DNA from: a virus
Virus record (IMG/VR): IMGVR_UViG_3300020457_000067
Location: 1 to 28,404 of that record
Direction: 5' to 3' (one strand)
DNA length: 28,404 nucleotides
Shown: in pieces, positions 1 to 4,772 of the stretch
Layout of the letters: every line of letters begins with the position of its first letter
Numbering within the stretch: position 1 is the stretch's first letter
Program-made: the position numbers and the translations under genes
Notes under the pieces: generated by a model
Seen by the model: only the letters and a program-made list of their open reading frames with translations
What the model was told of the DNA's origin: nothing
The model's database searches: none

Positions 1-53
1 CCGTCATCATCTATGTAATCACCAGTCCATTCTATTTTATGTTCTTCTTCCAT
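1..53 (-). CDS. Partial unknown protein, cut by window edge
   Basis: Only the first 17 codons are inside the window, reading MEEEHKIEWTGDYIDDD, and the frame is open at the left edge. A very strong ribosome binding site (GGGGAGGAA) lies just upstream of the ATG and overlaps the end of the preceding 40-aa gene. The next gene ends at 54, so this is the third cistron of a leftward mini-operon. The visible part is acidic. No function can be assigned. Confidence 0.6.
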   Translation of the reverse strand, partial: MEEEHKIEWTGDYIDDD

Positions 54-176
54 TTATTCCTCCCCTTCCATACAAATTAAAGTATCAATGGTGTAATTAA
101 ATTCTTGTCGGTCTTGTTCACTTAATAAAAGAAACGTCTTTAAATGTTCTAATAATTCGATTTTATTTAATTCCAT
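54..176 (-). CDS. Small unknown protein, 40 aa
   Basis: This short gene starts MELNKIELLE and ends CMEGEE. Its ATG overlaps the stop codon of the upstream 85-aa gene by one base (TAATG), which implies translational coupling. A CTCC on the plus strand gives it a GGAG-type ribosome site (AGGAGGAAAA) just inside the end of the upstream gene. The protein is mostly helical with a Leu-rich first half and a single Cys. I do not recognise a family. The coupling and ribosome site are the main reasons to call it real. Confidence 0.55.
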   Translation of the reverse strand: MELNKIELLEHLKTFLLLSEQDRQEFNYTIDTLICMEGEE

Positions 177-433
177 TATTTTTCCTCCTGTAATACAAAT
201 GCCGGTTCGTCTTTATGGTTATGACAAACCTTAATTAATCTGTTGTAGAATTTAATTGCTGACTTAGAAATTCGTTCTGCGTTTTTTGAACATTTAGCAA
301 ATTTTAAATTATGATCTATTGCGTCTTGTAAATATGCAATTCGTTCATTATGACTACAAAATGCTAAGTCTTGATACAAGCCACTAGGTATTATGTGTTT
401 CTTGAGATTATTATGCTTGTAAAATATATTCAT
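176..433 (-). CDS. Unknown helical protein, 85 aa, first gene of the leftward operon
   Basis: The frame can be extended to a GTG at 463. I chose the ATG at 433 because a clean GGAGG sits 8 bases before it, and because the GTG would overlap the -10 box of the best leftward promoter. The protein begins MNIFYKHNNLKKH, is basic, His- and Cys-containing (Cys at about 26, 48 and 70) and predicted helical, with no membrane segment. It lies opposite the early recombination operon, where a lambda-type phage would keep its repressor, but I see no clear helix-turn-helix. Its function is unknown; a regulatory role is only suggested by position. Confidence 0.7.
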   Translation of the reverse strand: MNIFYKHNNLKKHIIPSGLYQDLAFCSHNERIAYLQDAIDHNLKFAKCSKNAERISKSAIKFYNRLIKVCHNHKDEPAFVLQEEK

Positions 434-454
434 TTTTTTGCCTCCGTTGAACAC

Positions 455-483
455 ATTGTACACTAATTGGCTACAAGATACAA
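455..483 (-). promoter_or_regulatory. Candidate sigma70-type promoter for the leftward small-gene operon
   Basis: On the minus strand, a -35 like TTGTAT (478-483) is followed after exactly 17 bases by TACAAT (455-460). It lies about 22 bases upstream of the ATG at 433. One copy of the TGGCTACAA repeat falls in the spacer and another just upstream of the -35, so a protein bound there would interfere with polymerase. Seen in sequence; activity is inference. Confidence 0.5.
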
Positions 484-499
484 GATATTTTGGCTACAA
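467..499. repeat. Two direct repeats TTGGCTACAA, operator-like
   Basis: TTGGCTACAA occurs at 467-476 and again at 490-499, 23 bp apart, straddling the -35 box of the leftward promoter. TGGCTACAAG recurs once more at 4282-4291 in the control region before the integrase. A related TGGCTATAA lies at 566-574. Repeated, near-identical short motifs limited to non-coding control regions are typical of regulator binding sites. Alternatives are integrase arm sites or chance. Confidence 0.45.
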
Positions 500-538
500 T
501 TATTTGAGGATATACAACACTTACAGCCTATTACTGTT

Positions 539-565
539 CACCTTAACACTATTTAAAAGGTGTTA
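539..565. promoter_or_regulatory. Dyad operator candidate with two overlapping pairings
   Basis: Two inverted repeats overlap here: CACCTT (539-544) with AAGGTG (557-562), and TAACAC (544-549) with GTGTTA (560-565). The two pairings share GTG at 560-562 and exclude each other. The dyad TAACAC-N10-GTGTTA ends 14 bp before the -35 of the rightward promoter, a good place for a repressor or activator. The core AGGTGTT recurs at 4486-4492 in the integrase control hairpin. Confidence 0.4.
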
Positions 566-579
566 TGGCTATAAAATGT

Positions 580-608
580 TTGCAATGAGTCGAAAATCGA
601 ACTATAAG
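580..608 (+). promoter_or_regulatory. Candidate sigma70-type promoter for the early operon
   Basis: TTGCAA (580-585) and TATAAG (603-608) are separated by 17 bases. The 5' leader to the first gene would be about 135 nt and would contain the 14-bp inverted repeat at 685-742. The -10 matches the consensus at five of six positions and the -35 at four of six. It is the best rightward match I found in the divergent region. Confidence 0.4.
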
Positions 609-684
609 GACAATTAGAATTTATTGATCTGATCGTTAGTAAATTCGTTTTGAGATGATCTAGTAAAGACTCCTTTTTTTAAAT

Positions 685-742
685 GTAAGGGTATGGGTAC
701 TAGGTCGGAGGTTAATTACCTTTTCATAACCTATACCCTTAC
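685..742 (+). promoter_or_regulatory. 14-bp inverted repeat in the early leader
   Basis: The arm GTAAGGGTATGGGT (685-698) pairs with ACCTATACCCTTAC (729-742) over 14 positions with one G-U wobble. The 30-base loop has a small internal hairpin, AGGT-TAATT-ACCT (709-721). The structure ends nine bases before the GTG at 751, so in RNA it could bury or expose the initiation region of the exonuclease gene. It is not followed by a T tract, which argues against a simple terminator. It could be an attenuator, a translational operator or an origin element. Confidence 0.5.
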
Positions 743-750
743 TTATAGAA

Positions 751-1770
751 GTGGTGAATGAATTGCAATTAAAAAAACAAAATGAATCCGGTAAAATAAA
801 AGTTTGGTCTGGCAAAGACCCCAATCAAAAACAAATTATTCAACAATGGTGTATTGAAAATAATTTTACTATCGGTGATGAATGGATTAATGCCGGTATT
901 CAATGGTTAAGTAATGGCTCAACTTCAGATACTCCTTTAGATATATGGTGGTATGGCTACATCAAAAATCCTACTAACAGGCATAATTTCTCAAGACACA
1001 GTAGAATGGAATTTGGCAAATATTGTGATGAGGGTAGTGGCTATATATTGGAGGGGAAAAGTAGCTTAGATCAAGTTATGACTAATATATATGAGTCTGC
1101 AAAAAGAATTATACCTTCAAATGCCGATGATACAGACCAGGAAAGAATAGATTATTACATAACAATTTGTGAAAAATATATTGTGCAAATTGTAGATACC
1201 TTAATGCCTCTTAAACAAGAGTATGGTGAGATCATGACTCAATATCCAATCGTATTAACTATGAAGGGTTTGACTGTTCCGTTTATTGGTTTTGCTGATT
1301 TTGTTTTTATAAAAGACAATAAGATATCGAGAGTAGTAGAGCTAAAAACAATGTGGCCTAATCCTAGAGGTTATTACAAAAAAGATTATAAAGATAAATT
1401 GCAAGGTGATCGAATTTGGACAAAACAAAGTTTACCGGTAGAGGCAAAACCGATCAACCTCCCCCAACTTGCAATCTACTCTGCCGGTTTAGATCACTTG
1501 TTAGATATATTGTATGTAAATGAAGATGATTGCGTTTTAATGGAATACGAAGATCATCCGGAAATTCAATGGGAAAATTTAACTGAAATTTTAAAGTACG
1601 TTAGAATTAATGCAATTACTCGGCAAAATTATTTGTCGCTAGTAGATGACCCAACAGAATTATATCAAATTATACAGCCGGACTTTTCTCATTGGAAATG
1701 GCGCGGTGTAGAAAAAGAGTTTTTAAATGATGCTAAAAACATATGGCTTAATCAGAAAGGAAAAGTGTAA
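751..1770 (+). CDS. PD-(D/E)XK (RecB-like) exonuclease
   Basis: This is probably the phage recombination exonuclease, which resects double-stranded DNA to single strands for the annealing protein encoded next. The 339-aa protein has the PD-(D/E)XK core near residues 180-245: GFADFVF with Asp183, then VVELKT with Glu197 and Lys199, then a RecB-type Q-x3-Y (Gln239, Tyr243 in LPQLAIYSA). The start is uncertain. GTG at 751 or 754 follows only a weak AGAAG, and there is no in-frame ATG before about residue 86. The gene opens the early operon directly behind a strong inverted repeat, and its stop overlaps the ATG of the ERF gene. Family and role are confident; exact substrate polarity is not. Confidence 0.85.
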   Translation: MVNELQLKKQNESGKIKVWSGKDPNQKQIIQQWCIENNFTIGDEWINAGIQWLSNGSTSDTPLDIWWYGYIKNPTNRHNFSRHSRMEFGKYCDEGSGYILEGKSSLDQVMTNIYESAKRIIPSNADDTDQERIDYYITICEKYIVQIVDTLMPLKQEYGEIMTQYPIVLTMKGLTVPFIGFADFVFIKDNKISRVVELKTMWPNPRGYYKKDYKDKLQGDRIWTKQSLPVEAKPINLPQLAIYSAGLDHLLDILYVNEDDCVLMEYEDHPEIQWENLTEILKYVRINAITRQNYLSLVDDPTELYQIIQPDFSHWKWRGVEKEFLNDAKNIWLNQKGKV

Positions 1771-2333
1771 TGGCAAAGCAAGAAAAACCGGTAGAACAAA
1801 AATCGGTAGAACAAAAACCGGTAAAACATAAAGAGCCGGTAATGATACCTTTAAGTGCAAGATTGTTTGGCGCGATACAGGACTGCCAATCAATTGAAAA
1901 ACAAAACAATAAGTTTGTTAAAGGTATGGCACACAATGACGTTAATGACGCAGTAAGAGAGGCTTGCATTAACAATAGAATACTTCCTCAAATGGAACAC
2001 CAGTTTGAAAAAACTGATGATGGTATAGGAGTCACTTCATATTTTATTGTCGAAAATCCAGACAACTCTTTTATGCACGAAGGTAAAATATATTATGATC
2101 GTAAACCAGTAAGTACAGGATATGCCTTTCTTAAATGGTCATCACGATTAGCAGAGGCGCAAGTAGTAGGCTCAGCGATAAGTTATGCTGATAAATATGC
2201 TATGGCAAAAGGATTCTTTTTAAGAACATCTGATGAAGATGACTTAGATCATTCATCAAATAAACTTAATAGGAATAATGGGAGTGGTGAAATAAAAAAA
2301 CCAACTTCTTTAACTAACTTAATAAACAAATAA
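1770..2333 (+). CDS. ERF-family single-strand annealing protein
   Basis: ERF proteins bind and anneal complementary single-stranded DNA in phage recombination and genome circularisation. The 187-aa protein has the family signature GSAISYADKYAMAKGFF near residues 134-150, followed by an acidic DEDDLD (155-160). The ERF core spans about 28-160. The N-terminus is a short Lys/Glu/Val repeat (KPVEQ, KSVEQ, KPVKH) encoded by three 15-bp units, and the C-terminus is a low-complexity tail. The start overlaps the exonuclease stop (TAATG), so the pair is translationally coupled, as in other Red-like systems. Confidence 0.88.
   Translation: MAKQEKPVEQKSVEQKPVKHKEPVMIPLSARLFGAIQDCQSIEKQNNKFVKGMAHNDVNDAVREACINNRILPQMEHQFEKTDDGIGVTSYFIVENPDNSFMHEGKIYYDRKPVSTGYAFLKWSSRLAEAQVVGSAISYADKYAMAKGFFLRTSDEDDLDHSSNKLNRNNGSGEIKKPTSLTNLINK
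1783..1827 (+). repeat. Three tandem 15-bp repeats inside the ERF gene
   Basis: Units at 1783-1797, 1798-1812 and 1813-1827 read AAAAACCGGTAGAAC with one or two changes each. They keep the reading frame and add five residues per unit to the flexible N-terminus. Length variation between related phages would be expected by replication slippage. Confidence 0.75.
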
Positions 2334-2349
2334 CAGAAGGATAAATACT

Positions 2350-2664
2350 ATGGCTTATGACGTATTAGATAAAGGTATGTATGTTGGCATGAGAGCAGTC
2401 AAAGGAGATAAAGAGCATGAAATGGCATCTGACTTTAAGGCTGAATTTAACAATGAAGAGTCAACTAACATTCTATTTGACCAGGCTTTGATTGAACAGA
2501 TGAGAACAGATAAGGGCTGGATTCAATTTGATGCTTACTTATCATTTGACCCAAAGGAAGATAATGAAGGTAATAACATTGGAGATATGGTTAGACAAAT
2601 CTTTAATGAAAACAATGGTAAAATTAATATGAGATTTAAACCTCGTTATAAAAAACCGGAGTAA
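2350..2664 (+). CDS. Unknown early protein, 104 aa
   Basis: A good ribosome site (AGAAGGA) precedes the ATG. The protein is acidic in the middle (DPKEDNEG) and ends in a basic tail (RFKPRYKKPE), with mixed alpha/beta character and no Cys or membrane segment. It directly follows the annealing protein, a slot often used for single-strand DNA-binding or recombination accessory proteins, but I see no OB-fold signature that would support naming it so. It is called real from its ribosome site, coding character and operon position. Confidence 0.75.
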   Translation: MAYDVLDKGMYVGMRAVKGDKEHEMASDFKAEFNNEESTNILFDQALIEQMRTDKGWIQFDAYLSFDPKEDNEGNNIGDMVRQIFNENNGKINMRFKPRYKKPE

Positions 2665-2670
2665 TTAAAT

Positions 2671-2979
2671 ATGCAATATGCGAGTGAGACTTGCGATCAT
2701 GCAAAGAACCTTGTGCAAGGTGATCGGCAAAAACAACATGGTGATAAATACGATAATCATTTAAACATTGCTACCTTATGGTCGGCTTATTTAAAACTTT
2801 CAATATCACCGGATGAAGTGGCAGTTTTATTCGCATTAGCAAAGATCGGTAGAACCTTAGAAGGCGCATACAATCCAGATGATTATATAGATGCTGTTGG
2901 CTATATCGCGATTGCCCATGAATTAAAATCTAAGAGAGAAGATGAATTAACTTATGAAAGAAGTAAAAATACCAAATAG
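2671..2979 (+). CDS. DUF6378-like phage protein
   Basis: The 102-aa protein matches the pattern I associate with DUF6378: an N-terminal GDRQKQHGD (17-25), a helix with IATLWSAYL (33-41), the ISPDEVAVLFALAKIGR stretch (45-61) and a conserved DDYIDAVGYIAIA ending (70-82). The family is widespread in phages of alphaproteobacteria and has no established reaction known to me; its pattern of conserved Asp/Lys/His looks compatible with a catalytic helical fold, which is inference. The gene lies six bases after its upstream neighbour and overlaps the next by 26 bases. Confidence 0.75.
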   Translation: MQYASETCDHAKNLVQGDRQKQHGDKYDNHLNIATLWSAYLKLSISPDEVAVLFALAKIGRTLEGAYNPDDYIDAVGYIAIAHELKSKREDELTYERSKNTK

Positions 2980-3409
2980 AATGACTGGCACAGGACAAAA
3001 ATTTTTAATTATAGGAACTAATGGCGGAGGTTATAAGACTCATGCCATGATTTACTGGCCATTAAAAGATATAAATAAAAAAACAAATTTACCAAATATT
3101 AGAAAATTAAAGATATCAGCTAGACCACTTAAAGGCGCAACTGCACCTTACGATTTTGTTAACACATTAATAGAAGAATCTTTAATAGGTTTTAATCGAA
3201 ACTTAAAAAAAGGCGGAGATTTTGAAGAAGAATGTAATGCGCTTGGCAAATCTGGTTTTGTAGGTGTAGTAGCTAATTATGTTAAAGAAAATTTGCACCA
3301 AATAATGAACGAGAAACCATCCGGTAATCAAATAGTATTGCAATTAGATTCTAAGAACAGGCTTAGTAGTGATTACAAAGATAAATTAATTAATGGAGGA
3401 ATTATATAA
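2954..3409 (+). CDS. Unknown early protein, 151 aa
   Basis: The ATG at 2954 lies inside the end of the DUF6378-like gene, and the stop overlaps the next ATG (TAATG), so this is a coupled cistron. The protein has a Gly-rich stretch, LIIGTNGGGYKTHAM (17-31), that only superficially resembles a nucleotide-binding loop; it lacks a GxxxxGK[ST] Walker A. The rest is basic and mixed alpha/beta with one Cys. No family is recognised. A nucleic-acid-related role is suggested only by its place in the recombination operon. Confidence 0.72.
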   Translation: MKEVKIPNRMTGTGQKFLIIGTNGGGYKTHAMIYWPLKDINKKTNLPNIRKLKISARPLKGATAPYDFVNTLIEESLIGFNRNLKKGGDFEEECNALGKSGFVGVVANYVKENLHQIMNEKPSGNQIVLQLDSKNRLSSDYKDKLINGGII

Positions 3410-3765
3410 TGGGGAATAGAACCAAATATGAGAATAGGATAATACATAAAACATTATCAGTATCTATGAGAGAAGATGATCTGATTGCAGTTAATAATCA
3501 ATTACATGAAATTGTACATTATAAAAATGCAGAATGGAGAAAGAAGGCAAAGCAATTGGAAGGGCAAGCTCAAATAGATGGTATTGAAGTACAAATAAGA
3601 CCTCAAAAAAATTACATAAGTAAACAACATATTATTAAAGATTTAATACAAAAAGAATGGGATGCTACTGTTGGTATAGAGAGAGGTATTAAGAATGATC
3701 TTGAGGCTTATGAAATGGTAAAAAAAGCCAATGGAGGTATTCATCCGGCAGACGAGGTAGATTAA
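3409..3765 (+). CDS. Unknown early protein, 118 aa, possible ribbon-helix-helix type
   Basis: A strong GGAGG precedes the ATG. The N-terminus, KTLSVSMREDDLIAVNNQL (14-32), looks like the strand and first helix of a ribbon-helix-helix DNA-binding protein, and SKQHIIKDLIQKEW (71-84) looks like the second helix. They are separated by a charged insertion of about 40 residues that an ordinary RHH protein would not have. I cannot confirm the fold. If right, this is a small DNA-binding regulator or accessory factor of the early operon. The stop overlaps the next ATG. Confidence 0.7.
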   Translation: MGNRTKYENRIIHKTLSVSMREDDLIAVNNQLHEIVHYKNAEWRKKAKQLEGQAQIDGIEVQIRPQKNYISKQHIIKDLIQKEWDATVGIERGIKNDLEAYEMVKKANGGIHPADEVD

Positions 3766-3920
3766 TGTTTGCGATAGAGTCTAGTAATAATAAGGATTTA
3801 ATATTTAAGTGCGATGATGAAAATATTACTCACCATATTTGCGATTTATTAAACAAGTATAGCGAGCATACAACATATAGTGTGCTACCAGATAATGAGA
3901 TCAAGGGATTTCCTGTTTAA
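3765..3920 (+). CDS. Small unknown protein, 51 aa
   Basis: The ATG overlaps the preceding stop as TAATG, and the stop overlaps the following ATG the same way. The protein begins MFAIESSNNKDLIF and contains two Cys (16 and 26) and a His pair. No domain is recognised. Its support is the unbroken chain of coupled starts and stops through this part of the operon. Confidence 0.6.
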   Translation: MFAIESSNNKDLIFKCDDENITHHICDLLNKYSEHTTYSVLPDNEIKGFPV

Positions 3921-4075
3921 TGTTTTCTGGCGAGAAGAACTGCTTAATTTGTGGTGATGTATTTTTATTTACAAGGCATCAAACTACAAAAAAATATTGT
4001 TCAGATCAATGTCATCGAAAAGCTAATCGAAAGAAAAAACCTAAACTAGAGGAAAGAATTATTAAACATGGTTAG
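3920..4075 (+). CDS. Zinc-finger miniprotein, 51 aa
   Basis: The sequence has a C-x2-C (Cys8, Cys11 in CLICGD) and a C-x3-C (Cys27, Cys31 in YCSDQC), followed by HRKANRKKK. This is the pattern of a small treble-clef or zinc-ribbon module with a basic tail, as found in many phage DNA- or RNA-contacting miniproteins. Zinc binding is inferred from the four Cys. It is coupled to both neighbours: TAATG at its start, and an 8-base overlap with the next gene at its end. Confidence 0.65.
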   Translation: MFSGEKNCLICGDVFLFTRHQTTKKYCSDQCHRKANRKKKPKLEERIIKHG

Positions 4076-4220
4076 TAACATACTCAAAATATTTATCATA
4101 ATATTATTACTAATTATTATCTATATAAATTGCAGATACGTCAAAGTAGGTTGGTGTGAATCTGAAATACAAATCATGCGCGATCAAATGAGTCATTTGT
4201 ATTTTGAATCCATAGAATAA
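4068..4220 (+). CDS. Single-pass membrane miniprotein, 50 aa
   Basis: One uninterrupted hydrophobic helix rich in Ile and Leu spans about residues 5-20, followed by a short soluble tail with two Cys (22 and 30). It has a single basic residue before the helix and no lipobox. It ends the early operon and overlaps the zinc-finger gene by 8 bases. Early membrane miniproteins of this kind can act in superinfection exclusion or host membrane modulation, but nothing here shows which. Confidence 0.55.
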   Translation: MVSNILKIFIIILLLIIIYINCRYVKVGWCESEIQIMRDQMSHLYFESIE

Positions 4221-4480
4221 GACTCAAGGCAAGTTTAAAAAATAAAAAATTCACTTGCAAAAGTTCAACAGTAGTGAATAATGGCTACAAGTTAATTAAA
4301 TTCGTGGTGAATTTTGAATTATATATTAGAGAAATGTACGAGTATTGGCCGGACACAGCAAATTCAAGAACATTATGTACCGATGTTGTTTAGTCCAGGA
4401 TTCGTTGGTTTATATAAAAAACCACTAAATTCTATGCACATTTTTTTATTGTATAGCTTTACTTTTTAAAAGTTCACCAC

Positions 4481-4501
4481 ATACGAGGTGTTCACTCGTA
4501 T
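4481..4501. promoter_or_regulatory. Perfect 7-bp inverted repeat overlapping the integrase promoter
   Basis: ATACGAG (4481-4487) and CTCGTAT (4495-4501) are perfect complements around a 7-base loop, GTGTTCA. The right half covers the proposed -35 box TTCACT. TACGAGTA also occurs once at 4337-4344 in the same region. This suits a repressor operator or an integrase arm site. Confidence 0.45.
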
Positions 4502-4520
4502 AAAGGTAATTTGGTATGAT
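4491..4520 (+). promoter_or_regulatory. Candidate promoter of the integrase operon
   Basis: TTCACT (4491-4496) and TATGAT (4515-4520) are separated by 18 bases and lie about 58 bases before the 64-aa gene. The -35 sits inside the 4481-4501 inverted repeat, so a protein bound there would block initiation. The boxes are imperfect, so this is a weak prediction. Confidence 0.3.
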
Positions 4521-4577
4521 TCGAAATAATAGAGGCATATTTCAATTATCTTTACAAAATGAAAGGTAAATGGAACA

Positions 4578-4772
4578 ATGAAAACTAATAAAAACAATTT
4601 TAAGAAAATAGTAGTTTTTAATTATTTGCGAGATAGGAGGTTTGGCGAAGATGCTTTAACTCAAGATCAAGCAACGGAGGTAATCAATAACGATCAGATA
4701 TGTGAGTTAATGTACAAACACATAGAGCAATTAAAGGAGGTTTATAATGGGAAGTGTGCATTTATTAAGTAA
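4578..4772 (+). CDS. Small unknown protein, 64 aa, possible recombination directionality factor
   Basis: The protein begins MKTNKNNFKKIVVFNY, has a basic N-terminal third and a helical, acidic C-terminal part, and overlaps the integrase start by 26 bases. Its ribosome site is weak (GAAAGG, 12 bases upstream). A small gene co-transcribed with the integrase is the usual place of an excisionase, but I see no winged-helix signature. Its own coding sequence carries the strong ribosome site of the integrase, so it may mainly couple translation of the two. Confidence 0.5.
   Translation: MKTNKNNFKKIVVFNYLRDRRFGEDALTQDQATEVINNDQICELMYKHIEQLKEVYNGKCAFIK

Larger units (their letters stand above)
434..750. 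other. Divergent intergenic control region
   Basis: About 317 bases separate the leftward and rightward operons and contain no supported gene. They hold promoter candidates in both directions, the TGGCTACAA repeats, the 539-565 dyad and the 685-742 inverted repeat. The layout resembles a lysis/lysogeny switch region, but no repressor is recognisable next to it. A replication origin in this stretch cannot be excluded. Confidence 0.55.
4221..4577. other. Integrase control region, candidate attP
   Basis: About 357 bases carry no supported gene. They contain GTAGTGAA (4271-4278), TGGCTACAAG (4282-4291), GTGGTGAA (4304-4311), its complement TTCACCAC (4472-4479) and a 7-bp hairpin (4481-4501). Repeated short motifs next to an integrase gene are what an attP with arm-type sites would look like. 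I found no convincing tRNA 3' end that would identify the core, so attP is a positional inference. Confidence 0.35.

Noticed and set aside
434-463. GTG start at 463 for the leftward 85-aa gene
   Set aside because: The extension covers the proposed -10 box and the GGAGG ribosome site; the ATG at 433 has ideal spacing.
954-962. TGGCTACA inside the exonuclease gene as a further operator
   Set aside because: It is coding, lacks the final A and its flanks do not match the intergenic copies.
2954-3409. GTNGGGYKT in the 151-aa protein as a Walker A ATPase motif
   Set aside because: The spacing GxxxxGK[ST] is not met and no Walker B partner is visible.
4371-4535. tRNA-like pieces (CAGGATTCG, GATTCGAA) as an attP core or tRNA gene
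   Set aside because: No T-arm with pairing stems or acceptor stem could be built around either piece.
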